IMG/VR virus record: IMGVR_UViG_3300025311_000015 | Span: 1 to 30,424 of that record | DNA: 30,424 bases | Source: a virus | Strand: one strand, 5' to 3' | Shown: positions 1 to 8,566 of the stretch, one piece after another | Numbering within the stretch: the first letter of the stretch is position 1 | Layout: every line of letters begins with the position of its first letter | The notes under the pieces: generated by a model | Databases searched by the model: none | Seen by the model: the letters and a program-made list of their open reading frames with translations, nothing else | What the model was told of the DNA's origin: nothing | Program-made: the position numbers and the translations under genes

Positions 1-272
1 CCAGTACCAACGACTATTCCGTAACTGGTTCCAGGTGTTACAGCGTAATTATTGACATAAGCTAAAGCCCCCGCGCCACCCCCGGGATAAAAATCGTTTT
101 CTCCATCGTTGTAATGAAAGCATGAAGCTCCTCCCCCAATGCACACCACACTCACGCTTGTAACACCCGCAGGGCAAACCCAATTTGTGCTTTGGGCTGT
201 TATGTATTCTTGCTGACCCGGAGGAGCCGTGCCAGAATCAGCAGGCTTTAGCATCTTCAATATATTGCTCAT
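1..272 (-). CDS. Glycine-rich phage tail/fibre protein (3' part cut by window edge)
   Basis: An open frame runs leftward from an ATG at 272 to the window edge without a stop, giving 90 residues. The start overlaps the stop of the upstream fibre gene as ATGA (269-272), the coupling used across this operon. The protein begins MSNILKMLKPADSGTAPPGQ and continues into a region rich in Gly, Ala, Tyr and Val, including a GGGASC and a PGGGAGA segment. Such glycine-rich sheets are common in receptor-binding tips of phage fibres. I infer a virion protein at the distal end of the tail. The family cannot be named from this fragment. Confidence 0.7.
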   Translation of the reverse strand, partial: MSNILKMLKPADSGTAPPGQQEYITAQSTNWVCPAGVTSVSVVCIGGGASCFHYNDGENDFYPGGGAGALAYVNNYAVTPGTSYGIVVGT

Positions 273-1657
273 GGCTTGCCGACCTCGCAGCCGTAAATCG
301 TTGAGGCAACCTTCCATAACAGCACCCATGTATACCCAGTGGTCGCCAGCGTCGGAGCTACTCCAGTTCCGCCAACCTTAACCCATGTCGGCGCAACCGT
401 AGTCCATGTAATCGAGTAAGCCGTACCATCGTTAATGCCGAGCAGCACCGTCTGCCCTGCCTCAAAGTTGGTTGCAGCAGGTGTGCGAGATGCGCCGAGC
501 GTCACTATCTGTACCGAGCCATTGACCGGATCAATCTCGAATGCCGCGCCGTCGGTGATGGTGTAAACGGTGTCTTTCACTTCTGCGAAAGTTTGCTGTC
601 CGGTGAACGTGTTTGCCGCATTCCTGCGTGCAGCTTGAGCCGTGGTCAGATCGTCATCAACCGTCAGCGTCTTGGGCGTAGTGCCGCCTGTTGCGGTGAA
701 GCCGGTGGTTTGGGCAGTTAGAGGGACGCCTGCGAGGGCAGAGGAAGGCAAACCGGTGCAATTTGTTAGTGTGCCGGATGAGGGTGTGCCGAGGGCGCCG
801 CCGGGGGCAACGTAATCAGTCCCCGCCACAGCGATGCCCGGCACGCCCGTCCCCGTGGTATTTTTCAGGAGGCCGGTGTCCAGCCCGGACAGCAGCGTGC
901 CGTTGATCTTCACCACCGTCAGCGCCGTATCGCCCGTTGCATCGCCGGTGTGATTGGCGTTGCTCACCAGGCCACTGTAGAGCGTGTTGGCCGAGTTGTC
1001 GCCGGTGTTTGTATTGGTAGCAGTACCGCCTCCCGTGGCTACATCCGCATCCGAAATGGCGGTGTTGAGTTGCGCAACGGTAAAAGAACCAAGAGATGCA
1101 GCATTGCCGACCGAGGTGACATGCCCTGATAGATTAGCGTTAGTAGTGACTGTGGCTGCGTTTCCGTCTATGCTCGTAATGCCCGTCAACGCTTGAGCCG
1201 CAGAGGCTCTATTTGCAGCGATGCTGGTAGTGCCAACATAATGCACTTGAGCGAGGGCTGCTTTCTCGCTATCCAGTTCGTTGATTGCGGCCTGCACCGT
1301 CGTCGCCGCGATATTACCCGCGGGAACATTGTCGATGCTGCCTGCCGTGCGCTGCGTACCCGCCGTGTCGCGCAGTTCCGCGAAGTTGCCCGCCGTATAG
1401 GATCGCGCCGGAAAGCGTGTCGCATCCTCGAAGGCGCGCGAGACGGTCAGCACATTACCCGCGCGCGCCGTGCATTTCATAATTTCGTAGTTGACCTCCT
1501 GTGCGCCGGAGAGCTGGTAAACCGTCAGCAAAAACCAGTCGCCCCCGGTCGGGTTGGGGAAAATCGAGCCATCGGTCAGCGTGATTTCGGTGGCCACATC
1601 AGAACACGGTGTCGCCAGCGTCGTGGAGGCGTTGTTTTTGAGGAGTTGGATACCCAT
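269..1657 (-). CDS. Putative tail fibre / tail spike-type structural protein
   Basis: 462 residues. The N-terminal ~110 residues (MGIQLLKNNASTTLATPCSD onward, with a TVSRAFEDATRFPARSY segment) look like the virion-anchoring domain found at the start of many phage fibre proteins. The middle (about 120-300) is low-complexity, rich in Gly, Thr, Asn and Ala, with repeated NLSGHVTSVGNA and TGTGVPG-type stretches typical of elongated beta-rich fibre shafts. The C-terminal ~100 residues form a compact beta-rich unit (TVLLGINDGTAYSITWTTV). The gene sits among other fibre genes, 1 bp after the upstream one, and its stop overlaps the next start. Host recognition is the likely role; this is inference from composition and position. 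Confidence 0.7.
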   Translation of the reverse strand: MGIQLLKNNASTTLATPCSDVATEITLTDGSIFPNPTGGDWFLLTVYQLSGAQEVNYEIMKCTARAGNVLTVSRAFEDATRFPARSYTAGNFAELRDTAGTQRTAGSIDNVPAGNIAATTVQAAINELDSEKAALAQVHYVGTTSIAANRASAAQALTGITSIDGNAATVTTNANLSGHVTSVGNAASLGSFTVAQLNTAISDADVATGGGTATNTNTGDNSANTLYSGLVSNANHTGDATGDTALTVVKINGTLLSGLDTGLLKNTTGTGVPGIAVAGTDYVAPGGALGTPSSGTLTNCTGLPSSALAGVPLTAQTTGFTATGGTTPKTLTVDDDLTTAQAARRNAANTFTGQQTFAEVKDTVYTITDGAAFEIDPVNGSVQIVTLGASRTPAATNFEAGQTVLLGINDGTAYSITWTTVAPTWVKVGGTGVAPTLATTGYTWVLLWKVASTIYGCEVGKP

Positions 1658-1658
1658 G

Positions 1659-2198
1659 CTATATGTCCTTTACCTTAACCAGGATTTCGTCCTGCAAAAC
1701 GCGCCCCTCTGCGGTCGTCGTCGTCGTTTCGATCTTGTACGTCACCCCGCTCGTGCCCCCGGTGATCTCGTTGCGCACCCGCTTGTCGGTAACGTCCACG
1801 ATATTGCGCACCGCGATTTCCGTCACCCACCCGGTCGCGGTCTTGATTAACGCCACCGCGCGCATTGCCAGTAATGTGATACTCGCTACACCGTCCACCG
1901 TGTCAGCGCTGGCAATAGTTGCTGCCGTCACAGGCTCTTTATTACAGACATAGACGCGATCCCCTATGTTCATACCAGTCAATGTCAGCACTGCACCGCC
2001 AGAAAGTAGGTAGCGTTTTAACGGCGTGCTGACTGATGCACTAGCTGCTATGCTCTGTAAAGCGCTAACCTGCCCCTTAACCAGCGCGAACGAAAATGCC
2101 GTAGCCGGCGCGTCGGTTACCACCAGATCGTCGGTGTAGTCGATCGCGTAAACGTCGATTTCTTCCGGCTGTTTTGAAGCCTGCCCGACAATACTCAT
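1659..2198 (-). CDS. Phage tail-region structural protein, unknown family
   Basis: 179 residues, no clear enzyme motifs. The C-terminus (GGTSGVTYKIETTTTTAEGR, then a run of Glu, Ile, Val and Lys) matches the style of small virion proteins that sit beside phage fibre genes and carry a bound-or-tethered beta domain. The start overlaps the stop of the repeat protein upstream (ATGA at 2195-2198). The following fibre gene begins directly after its stop. I infer a virion or fibre-assembly protein; function is unassigned. Confidence 0.6.
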   Translation of the reverse strand: MSIVGQASKQPEEIDVYAIDYTDDLVVTDAPATAFSFALVKGQVSALQSIAASASVSTPLKRYLLSGGAVLTLTGMNIGDRVYVCNKEPVTAATIASADTVDGVASITLLAMRAVALIKTATGWVTEIAVRNIVDVTDKRVRNEITGGTSGVTYKIETTTTTAEGRVLQDEILVKVKDI

Positions 2199-2989
2199 CG
2201 TAGAAACTCCCTTTGTTGATATGGGCGGATGAACGTGTTGGCCGGAACGTCATTCCCGAACGGGTTATTGTCGATACCGGCTACGCCAACCCAGCCCCAC
2301 GAGTCCGTGGCCGCCGTTCTGACCGAGCTTTGATAAGCCGCGCCAATATTCGTCCAGCCCCACGAGTCCGTGGCCGCCAGATAGCGGAACGTCATAGCTT
2401 GCAATGTTGAGAAAGACAACGTCCAAGATGAATCTGCGGCCAGATATTTGACCGCCATAATCTGGCCGGTGTCATCCCACTGCCATACGTCCTGGCCGCC
2501 CACATACTGGGTGCGAGACAATAACGCGGAGCCGGTCAGATTCCATGCGTCGGTGGCCGCTGTTCTTGCCGAGCTCTGGTAAGCCGCGCCGGTGTTTGTC
2601 CACGACCACGCATCATCGGTGGCATAGAGCCCAGCCGTCTTACATGCCGCGCCGGTGTTCGCCCAGCCCCACGAGTCGGTGGCCGCCGTTCTGTCTGTGC
2701 TTTGATAGGCAGCGCCGGTGTTCGCCCAGCTCCATCCCGTATTAGATGCAATGGGTTTAACGCTGACAATTGTTGGTGTGGTTGACCACGCCCAAACCAC
2801 GCTCGAACTGGTGGAGACTAACTTGGTTGCCGCGCCATTAAACGTGAATGACCAGGTTGAACTCGCGCTGCATTCGACGGAGCGCTTGATGTTGAAATTA
2901 AACGACCAATTATCCGTCGCCGACATCTCGACGGAGCGGTAGCGCAGCGCACGATTAAACGCCGCGCCGTTGATCGTGGAACGCAACAT
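2195..2989 (-). CDS. Tryptophan-rich repeat protein of the tail/fibre module
   Basis: 264 residues built from roughly ten imperfect copies of a ~20-22-residue unit. The core is ATDSWGWTNTGAAYQSSxRT, with the W-x-W pair the best kept part. Copies near residues 85-150 and 205-240 are close to identical at DNA level too, while the N-terminal copies (ATDNWSFNFNI, SASSTWSFTFN) have drifted. The regular W/aromatic period suggests stacked beta-hairpins forming a shaft. It ends with a non-repeat tail (NNPFGNDVPANTFIRPY). It begins just after the end of the preceding gene and overlaps the next by 4 bp. A structural or adhesive role is inferred; I do not recognise a named family. Confidence 0.65.
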   Translation of the reverse strand: MLRSTINGAAFNRALRYRSVEMSATDNWSFNFNIKRSVECSASSTWSFTFNGAATKLVSTSSSVVWAWSTTPTIVSVKPIASNTGWSWANTGAAYQSTDRTAATDSWGWANTGAACKTAGLYATDDAWSWTNTGAAYQSSARTAATDAWNLTGSALLSRTQYVGGQDVWQWDDTGQIMAVKYLAADSSWTLSFSTLQAMTFRYLAATDSWGWTNIGAAYQSSVRTAATDSWGWVGVAGIDNNPFGNDVPANTFIRPYQQREFLR

Positions 2990-2990
2990 A

Positions 2991-3389
2991 TTAGATCAGT
3001 GTGATAGCCAACTGTCCGGCCAGGAAGCTCGGCACGTCGCCAGCCGAATAGGTTTTCGATGCGGTCAGCGTCCCGTAGGAGATCATCACCCCGGCGGTGG
3101 AGGCATCGAACAGCGCGTAATGCGTGGCCGTAACGTCCGTTCCGGTCACGACCGGGAACGTCACCACCGCGCTGTTGGAGGTTATCCCCGGCACGGATTG
3201 CGCCGCGAACACCATCGCCTGGCGCGCGTACCACGCATGGGCGCCTACTTGAATTTCGTTGCCAGTGATGCAGTCGGCGGTAGGGTCGGCGGTGAACAGC
3301 GCGATGTACACGTTGGCCGGGGCGGTAAACGCCACGGCGCGCAGGGTGGAATCGACGATCTTGGCTCGATAAGCGTTGGATGTTGGCAT
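2991..3389 (-). CDS. Conserved small phage virion protein (tail-fibre associated)
   Basis: 132 residues. The stretch ANVYIALFTADPTADCITGN is typical of a small protein common in tailed phages beside fibre or tail genes. The rest is beta-rich with a VTATHYALFDASTAG segment. It is the first gene after an intrinsic terminator (3413-3438) and starts 24 bp beyond it with an AGAAAGGAAATAGATC ribosome-binding region. Role in tail or decoration is inferred from context. Confidence 0.6.
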   Translation of the reverse strand: MPTSNAYRAKIVDSTLRAVAFTAPANVYIALFTADPTADCITGNEIQVGAHAWYARQAMVFAAQSVPGITSNSAVVTFPVVTGTDVTATHYALFDASTAGVMISYGTLTASKTYSAGDVPSFLAGQLAITLI

Positions 3390-3412
3390 GATCTATTTCC
3401 TTTCTGATGGGC

Positions 3413-3438
3413 ATAAAAAAACCGCCCGGAGGCGGTTG
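3413..3438 (-). terminator. Intrinsic terminator between the adaptor gene and the fibre genes
   Basis: Read on the minus strand this is AACCGCC-TCCG-GGCGGTT followed by seven T. It is a perfect 7-bp GC-rich stem with a 4-nt loop and a T tract. It lies between two genes transcribed in the same direction with no obvious new promoter after it, so it may work as a partial terminator or be overridden by antitermination. Confidence 0.85.
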
Positions 3439-3473
3439 ATTGGGTAATGGCTATCGGCCATCAGTCGTGATGC

Positions 3474-4160
3474 TTATTTTCTTGATGCATCTGCTGCTTT
3501 ATCGTTACTGACCGAGACTCCCATCTCGTTGGCGAAAAGCTGGTAATACGCGGCGGCTTGCTGCACGTTGGCCGTGTATTCGGCATCTTTGCTCAAGGCG
3601 CGGAACAGGATGTAGTTGATGACGGCGTTGGTGTAGATTTCGTTGACCGGCAAGGCTGCATCGCCCGCTACCGCAGTGGCTGGAATTTTGGAGTAGATGA
3701 TCTCCACATACGTTGGAACGGATGCGGGGGGGTAGACGTAAAACGTCAACTTGTTGGCCGCGAGGTCTTTGGGCGAGTTTTCATCGACCATGTAATGGAT
3801 GATTGACGCGCTCGGCGTCATGGTGTGCCAGTTCGGGTTCTGGTCGTCCAGCACTTTGCGCGGGAGCTTCTTGATCGCGCGCCCGACGGTCGAGCCGCCA
3901 GTTCCCATATTGCGCGGCACGTCCAGCAAGCGGATCGCGTCGGCTGGTAGCATTTGTTTCGTTCCCGCCACCAGCGCCATATTTTCATCGATGCTGTTGG
4001 CGTCCGGCTTGTACAGCACCACCTCGCGGCAGCCATCGTTAAGCCAATTAACCAGCTCCGCCGGGACATTCCCGCTCGCGGCTATCGGCCAGCGCACGTT
4101 ATCCGTATCCTGCAATACCTGTGATACGCGCCCCAATACTTGATTGACGGTAATTGCCAT
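3474..4160 (-). CDS. Phage adaptor (head-tail connector) protein, DUF6682-like
   Basis: 228 residues. The N-terminus MAITVNQVLGRVSQVLQDTD followed by RWPxxELVNWLNDGCREVVLYKPDAN is characteristic of the DUF6682-type adaptor proteins that bind under the portal of short-tailed phages. The middle holds a beta region (KLTFYVYPPASVPTYVEIIY). The C-terminus is helical (INYILFRALSKDAEYTANVQ), as expected for a portal-contacting helix bundle. It follows the capsid module and precedes fibre genes, the normal place for adaptors. The family name is from memory of sequence style, so moderate certainty. Confidence 0.6.
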   Translation of the reverse strand: MAITVNQVLGRVSQVLQDTDNVRWPIAASGNVPAELVNWLNDGCREVVLYKPDANSIDENMALVAGTKQMLPADAIRLLDVPRNMGTGGSTVGRAIKKLPRKVLDDQNPNWHTMTPSASIIHYMVDENSPKDLAANKLTFYVYPPASVPTYVEIIYSKIPATAVAGDAALPVNEIYTNAVINYILFRALSKDAEYTANVQQAAAYYQLFANEMGVSVSNDKAADASRK

Positions 4161-4181
4161 AATGATTCCTTTCGGTTTGGC

Positions 4182-4808
4182 TTAAATTGAGTAAATTGAA
4201 GAAGCAGCGATATTCATGCCGCGCAAGACGTGATGGCTGTGAAACTGCACCAGCGCCCTTAAAACACCATCCTCATAAAACGCACGGTGCGCGGTGGCCA
4301 AATTCGCGTTGAGCCAGAGTGCGGTCATGGATAGCCGCATGATCGCGCCCGATACAATCGCGTCGCGATGGTCGTTATAGAGTGAATCCGGGATAGTCTT
4401 GCTCGTAATGGTCGGCTCGTATGCCGTCGTGATGGCGTAGTCAGCTGATGCTTGCGGCAACGGGGTCACCGTCACCGTCCCGCGCGCCTCCTCAACAAAC
4501 ATCTCCGGGGTGCCGGTCGTGGTGCGCCAATCCGTAACCGTCAGATCAAGGTCTCGCACCGCAGCGCTTTCCAGTGCCGTGCTATCCGTCACAATCGACA
4601 ACACCTTGAGCACTTGCCCGCCAGAAGGTGCTGATACCTCGAACGGGAAATCCGTTGATGCGAGCGTTTCGGTTTCCGTTCCAACCCAGGCATACGTCCT
4701 GCGGCAAAAATCGATAGCCGATTGCAGCAAGTAATCCTCGATCAGCGGCTCCGGGCAGTCGTTGAAATTGACCGCGACAAACCGGGTCATGTTTGAAATC
4801 GCGGCCAC
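4182..4808 (-). CDS. Phage head-tail adaptor / tail completion protein
   Basis: 208 residues. N-terminal helices (CPEPLIEDYLLQSAIDFCRR) are followed by a beta domain and then a segment with LYNDHRDAIVSGAIMRLSMT. This helix-beta-helix plan and the xxHRDAIVSGAxxRL motif are common in short-tailed phage adaptor proteins. It ends 21 bp before the DUF6682-like gene and likely forms stacked rings with it between portal and tail. It could be a paralogous second adaptor layer. Function inferred from family style and neighbourhood. Confidence 0.55.
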   Translation of the reverse strand: MAAISNMTRFVAVNFNDCPEPLIEDYLLQSAIDFCRRTYAWVGTETETLASTDFPFEVSAPSGGQVLKVLSIVTDSTALESAAVRDLDLTVTDWRTTTGTPEMFVEEARGTVTVTPLPQASADYAITTAYEPTITSKTIPDSLYNDHRDAIVSGAIMRLSMTALWLNANLATAHRAFYEDGVLRALVQFHSHHVLRGMNIAASSIYSI

Positions 4809-4811
4809 GGC

Positions 4812-5168
4812 TTATCGTCCGTGCGCCTGAATGAATCCGAGCACCTTGGCGCGCATGTTGTCTTCGCTCATGGCGTGATGCAGCTTTTCGCCGTAGTGCT
4901 GCTGCGCGAAAGCCATCAGCTCAGGCTTGCCCATGCCACCCAGATGCGGCAAAGGTTCTGCCTCTTCCTTGGCCGCAGGCTTTTCCGCTTCTGCTACCGG
5001 AGCACCTTTGACGGGCTTGGCTTCGGCGTAGGCGTCCGTATGAACCAGCATACGCTTGGCTATCGCATCCTCGACGTTGTGAACCTGCCCAGGCTTGAAT
5101 GTCAGGTTAGTGCCGTACAAATTGTCGATATGCGACTCACGGTCGCCTATAAACTTAATTCCGATCAT
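4812..5168 (-). CDS. Small head-region protein, unknown function
   Basis: 118 residues from an ATG at 5168 with TTGGGAGCAATCC before it. A longer in-frame version starting at 5255 would overlap the upstream gene and is unlikely. The N-terminal ~45 residues (MIGIKFIGDRESHIDNLYGT, then LTFKPGQVHNV) look like a small beta domain. A charged Ala/Glu/Lys/Pro linker follows, and then a helical C-terminus resembling a short SAP- or Rho-N-like bihelical unit (GKPELMAFAQQHYGEKL). It sits between the capsid-associated gene and the adaptors. A head-completion or DNA-contact role is possible but unproven. Confidence 0.6.
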   Translation of the reverse strand: MIGIKFIGDRESHIDNLYGTNLTFKPGQVHNVEDAIAKRMLVHTDAYAEAKPVKGAPVAEAEKPAAKEEAEPLPHLGGMGKPELMAFAQQHYGEKLHHAMSEDNMRAKVLGFIQAHGR

Positions 5169-5236
5169 GGATTGCTCCCAATGAGAACGGGGAGCCGGAG
5201 CCCCCCGTGGTTTTGCTGCCGAACTGCTTATTTCGC

Positions 5237-5677
5237 TTACTTCGCGCCGAGGCACTCACCTTCGACCTTGCAATGCACGTCGGCAGATGCAGACTGCGCA
5301 TTTGCGGTGATGGTTGCAGTGATTACCACGTACGCATCGCGTTCCACAACAACAGGTGGAAACAGCTCGTAAGTTGTGGTCGCCACGCCTTGCAGTGCAT
5401 TAACGCCATCTGCCGCGATTGCGGTAGCAGAGCCACCGGCGGAACCGTCGGCATACTCAAAGCCGATGGTGGCGGTCAAGGCCGGTGTTCCGGTATCAAG
5501 GTCGCCGTTCTTGATAACCACGCGGTCAACTCTGGTCCCGGCAGAAATCAATACCGGGCGCACCTTATCGCCTGCAACCAGCGCAATTGGAACGGTTGCC
5601 TTATCGACGAACACGACGCGGTTGCCGTCGTCGCCGCTGAAAGGTGCGGCAGTGCTTTGCTTGTTGTAAATTGCCAT
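5237..5677 (-). CDS. Capsid-associated (decoration or head-fibre type) protein
   Basis: 146 residues, beta-rich, rich in Ala, Val and Thr, with a regular VRPVLISAGTRVDRVVIKNG segment and no catalytic motifs. Start ATG at 5677 with AAGGAGAAGCAAA before it. Lying directly after the major capsid gene, it fits a decoration or head protein. A similar type of small protein often follows DUF4043 capsid genes. Assignment is by position and composition only. Confidence 0.6.
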   Translation of the reverse strand: MAIYNKQSTAAPFSGDDGNRVVFVDKATVPIALVAGDKVRPVLISAGTRVDRVVIKNGDLDTGTPALTATIGFEYADGSAGGSATAIAADGVNALQGVATTTYELFPPVVVERDAYVVITATITANAQSASADVHCKVEGECLGAK

Positions 5678-5739
5678 TTTGCTTCTCCTTAAAAAGTTGG
5701 AATCAGGCCAGCGTGAACCGGCCTAACTCATTGTTTCCT

Positions 5740-7020
5740 CTACAATTTTACCGCTGTATCTATCACGACAACACCGTTATCCGTCGGCTCGATGTTGCCC
5801 AGCCCGTCTTCGTAGCTGAAACGCAGCTTGGCCATGCCGTACAACGTGTCGCCCGCGATTTCCAGATTGCGCTCGAAGTTGTACTTGTTTTCCAACCAGC
5901 TAATTCCTGCTTCCGTGCCGTTCGAGTTGCCGAACACCTTGCCCAGCGCCTGCGCACCGATCAAGATGGCGCGTTCCACCCCATAACCGGCAGTCAGCGA
6001 ACCATTGACGGCTTGATCCGTTTCTGTGGCCGTGTAGCGGTTAGCCACGGTGATGACCTTGGTGGATTCGCTGATGGCGAAGCGCGTACCCAGTCCGGCA
6101 GGCAACTTGCGGATCAGGATGCCGTTCTTCATGATTGGCTCGCCGGAGAACAGCGGATGCTTCGTGCCGTAGCTCTTGCGTGCCCAGGCCGTCTGCAACG
6201 CGGTCTTGTACTCCGAACTGGTGCTGATCTGCGCCCACTGACGTTCCGTGAGATACAGAATGCCCTTGATCGGATCATCATCGGCGGCAGGATCATCGGC
6301 CAGCTTGACGTTCTGCAACGGCATCACATGGTCAGTGACAAACAGCGCCAGCTCGTCGATGTGGTTCAGCGTCCATGTATCAGTCGAGATGATAGAACCA
6401 AGTTGCAACCCTCCCTTGGTAAAGCCGGGGCCATTTATTACCAGATGGCGATTGTAGGTCGGAGCCTTGACCGTATTCACCATGATGTCGGCAAAGTCGG
6501 CATCGGTCGCCAGTGGGATCGGCCACTCGCGGCGTTGCAACGAACCGCGTGCGCCGGACAGGTGAATCACTGCCGCCTGGCTGAACATGCGCGGGAAATA
6601 ACCTTGCATGGAGGCCATCGCGATGCCGCGCAACTGGATCGGCGTGCGTTGCTGCGACATTTTGCCGCCTGAATCCACCACAAAGGTAGAGTTGTCCAGC
6701 TTAATGTCCATACTGGAGCTGGACAGCTTGACGCCACGGCCTTCCGCGTTGCGGTCGCCCATGATCGGCTTGCCGGTCACGATGTCGAATGCGTCCACGG
6801 ATACTGTGTCGCCCGCGCCTTTAAACAGGTCTTTGACGCGCACAATCGGCATATCCTTGGAAGTCTGGCCTTTCAGCTTGGCTTCCGCGTCGGACTGCTT
6901 GGGTGACGTGCCGGTGATGTTGTTATCGAACGATGGTGCAGAGATCGTCTTTGCAAAGATCGCTGCGCTAAATTCCTTCCGGGCTAGTGCTGAACCCGAT
7001 GGGACATTGGTTTGAGCCAT
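5740..7020 (-). CDS. Major capsid protein, DUF4043 / N4-gp56-like type
   Basis: 426 residues. Features include the N-terminal FSAAIFAKTISAPSFDNNIT, MPIVRVKDLFKGAGDTVSVD, and VDSGGKMSQQRTPIQLRGIA stretches. These, together with a long middle domain and the late GVERAILIGAQALGKVFG segment, are typical of the Phage_capsid_3 (DUF4043) HK97-fold coat proteins. The start has AAGGAGAAGTGAA before ATG. It is preceded by the scaffold gene and an intrinsic terminator at 7037-7062. It would form the icosahedral shell. The strong ribosome site fits the high dose needed. The intervening terminator is odd for a coat gene and implies read-through or a local promoter. Confidence 0.85.
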   Translation of the reverse strand: MAQTNVPSGSALARKEFSAAIFAKTISAPSFDNNITGTSPKQSDAEAKLKGQTSKDMPIVRVKDLFKGAGDTVSVDAFDIVTGKPIMGDRNAEGRGVKLSSSSMDIKLDNSTFVVDSGGKMSQQRTPIQLRGIAMASMQGYFPRMFSQAAVIHLSGARGSLQRREWPIPLATDADFADIMVNTVKAPTYNRHLVINGPGFTKGGLQLGSIISTDTWTLNHIDELALFVTDHVMPLQNVKLADDPAADDDPIKGILYLTERQWAQISTSSEYKTALQTAWARKSYGTKHPLFSGEPIMKNGILIRKLPAGLGTRFAISESTKVITVANRYTATETDQAVNGSLTAGYGVERAILIGAQALGKVFGNSNGTEAGISWLENKYNFERNLEIAGDTLYGMAKLRFSYEDGLGNIEPTDNGVVVIDTAVKL

Positions 7021-7036
7021 TTCACTTCTCCTTAAA

Positions 7037-7062
7037 CGAAAAAACCGCCTCGAAGGCGGTTG
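7037..7062 (-). terminator. Intrinsic terminator between scaffold and capsid genes
   Basis: Minus strand reads AACCGCC-TTCG-AGGCGGTT then six T. It is a near-perfect 7-8-bp stem closed by a TTCG tetraloop, with a T tract. It lies only ~17 bp before the capsid start, so transcripts made upstream must pass it for capsid to be expressed with the scaffold. Confidence 0.85.
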
Positions 7063-7087
7063 GTAATTGGGTTTTTAAGTCTGTTGC

Positions 7088-8026
7088 TTACTGGAGCGAA
7101 GCCAGGTAATCGTCGATCTTGCTGGGGTCTTTCAGGAACAGTTCGGTCATTGCAGCCCCGCTCATTTGCTGGAGTTGCTCCCTGTCCGTCCTGCCCGGCA
7201 AACTTCCGCCCGGTACTTCGCTCAATGTATGGAATGGCATCGTGCTGCCGGTGGCTTGCGGACTAGCTGCGGCAGCCGGGGCTGTGCCTGCGATGCGATG
7301 CTTGGCTTTCACCAGCGCGTGCGCCTCATTCAGGAACCAATCCATCGGTTTGTCGTTGTTGTCCGGGTCTGCCCCCAGCGCCTTGACGTAGGTGTTGAGG
7401 TCTTTCGATTTGGCTTCGTCGGTTGCGTAATCCACGGAATCAGGCTTTGCCGAGATAAACCCGGCTACCGTCTGTTCCCATGTCCTGGTGTTGCGCTCTA
7501 CTGCCTCGCGCTCCACCTGTTCGCGCATTTCGCGGGAGATTTCAGACTTCAAAGACGCGACCACCAACCCCTCACGGAGCCGTTGCGCAGCCTGAAGTTC
7601 GGCCTGATACTCTTCCCACTCGATTTCGCCGTTCGTGAACCTCGCGCCGAGCGATGCCAGTTGCGCATCCGCCTCAGCTACCTTTTCCGCATGACCTTCG
7701 GGAAGACTGGCGACATACTGGCGTTCGGCAAGGCGTTTGTTCTCACCGGCCAGCTTTTGTACCTCGCGCTCAAGACTTTCGGTCTTGGTGCGCAGCTTGG
7801 CAAAATTGATTTCCTTGTCGTTGGCCTTATGCTCCGGTTCGGCTTGTTGTTCGGCTGGGTCGGACGATACCGCTGCCACTACGTCCTGTTCGCCGCTGCC
7901 CGCATCTTCGGTATCTGGAACGGCATCATCGGGCTGGGCTTGCGCCTCGCCGTTGCTGATTGCCATTGCCTCAATTTCCTCGATGCTCGCATTCGCAAGC
8001 GTTTCCACATCAGTCACTGCATTCAT
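7088..8026 (-). CDS. Capsid scaffolding protein
   Basis: 312 residues, very acidic and helical. The N-terminal ~75 residues are disordered (Glu/Asp/Ala/Gln-rich). A coiled-coil follows (FAKLRTKTESLEREVQKLAG), then a charged helical middle, and a C-terminal tail ending DPSKIDDYLASLQ. Scaffolds of P22- and N4-like phages have this composition and always sit just before the coat gene, as here. It would direct assembly of the procapsid and then leave. No protease motif is visible, so it is probably recycled rather than cleaved. Confidence 0.75.
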   Translation of the reverse strand: MNAVTDVETLANASIEEIEAMAISNGEAQAQPDDAVPDTEDAGSGEQDVVAAVSSDPAEQQAEPEHKANDKEINFAKLRTKTESLEREVQKLAGENKRLAERQYVASLPEGHAEKVAEADAQLASLGARFTNGEIEWEEYQAELQAAQRLREGLVVASLKSEISREMREQVEREAVERNTRTWEQTVAGFISAKPDSVDYATDEAKSKDLNTYVKALGADPDNNDKPMDWFLNEAHALVKAKHRIAGTAPAAAASPQATGSTMPFHTLSEVPGGSLPGRTDREQLQQMSGAAMTELFLKDPSKIDDYLASLQ

Positions 8027-8079
8027 TCCATACCTCCATTTACTCGTTACGCAGAGTTGCGATGGCCGTTTGACGGGCG

Positions 8080-8105
8080 TAAAAAAACCCGCTCAAGGCG
8101 GGTCT
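8080..8105 (-). terminator. Intrinsic terminator before the scaffold gene
   Basis: Minus strand reads GACCCGCCTTGAGCGGGT then seven T: a 6-bp GC-rich stem with a 4-nt loop and T tract. This is the second intrinsic terminator within the head operon and is similar in design to those at 7037 and 3413. Confidence 0.8.
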
Positions 8106-8158
8106 GGTTCCGATTGCTTACGGCAATCAGTCGATAATTTGTTTCTTGCTGCTATTCG

Positions 8159-8545
8159 TTACGCGGCCACAGGCGCAGTTGCACCATCCGCGCAATTGTA
8201 AAGAGCCAGAATCTGCCACGCGGAGCCGTTCCACATCAGCTCGGCCACATCGCCCACGTCCGCGAAGGTAATGGTTGTTGCACCGCCCTGGAAGGCTGTA
8301 GCAGGCGTCAGCACTGCGTTGAAGCCACCATCGGTAATCATCTGGAAGCGGCGAAGCTGGCCGGTCAGGGTACTATCAGCGAGCGTCGGGGTGATCTCCG
8401 CGCCAGCGGTCGCCAGCGTGGTGTTGTAGTTGGTGATGCCACATGCCGCCGTGGTCGATATGGCATTTGGCGCGCCGGATACGATGGTCGGAACGATGCC
8501 ATTGGAAACGTCGGGACTGGTGATTGCGAGTTTTTCGATTTTCAT
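8159..8545 (-). CDS. Small phage structural protein, unknown family
   Basis: 128 residues, start ATG at 8545 after AAAAGGAACTAAC. Beta-rich and low in charge. The middle has a TGQLRRFQMITDGGFNAVLT stretch and the C-terminus VAELMWNGSAWQILALYN, resembling the C-terminal beta unit seen in phage fibre or decoration proteins (compare the end of the gene at 269-1657). It lies between the portal-side genes and scaffold. A decoration or head-fibre role is possible. Confidence 0.55.
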   Translation of the reverse strand: MKIEKLAITSPDVSNGIVPTIVSGAPNAISTTAACGITNYNTTLATAGAEITPTLADSTLTGQLRRFQMITDGGFNAVLTPATAFQGGATTITFADVGDVAELMWNGSAWQILALYNCADGATAPVAA

Positions 8546-8566
8546 GTTAGTTCCTTTTGATTGAGA

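Noticed and set aside
269-2989. Diversity-generating retroelement or phase-variable fibre locus
   Set aside because: No reverse transcriptase, template repeat or invertase is visible; the repeats in 2195-2989 are internal to one gene.
5644-6672. Long plus-strand open frame (342 codons) across the capsid gene
   Set aside because: It is antisense to the clearly recognisable major capsid protein, has no ribosome site and reads as low-similarity, Arg/His/Gln-rich shadow sequence typical of GC-rich genes.
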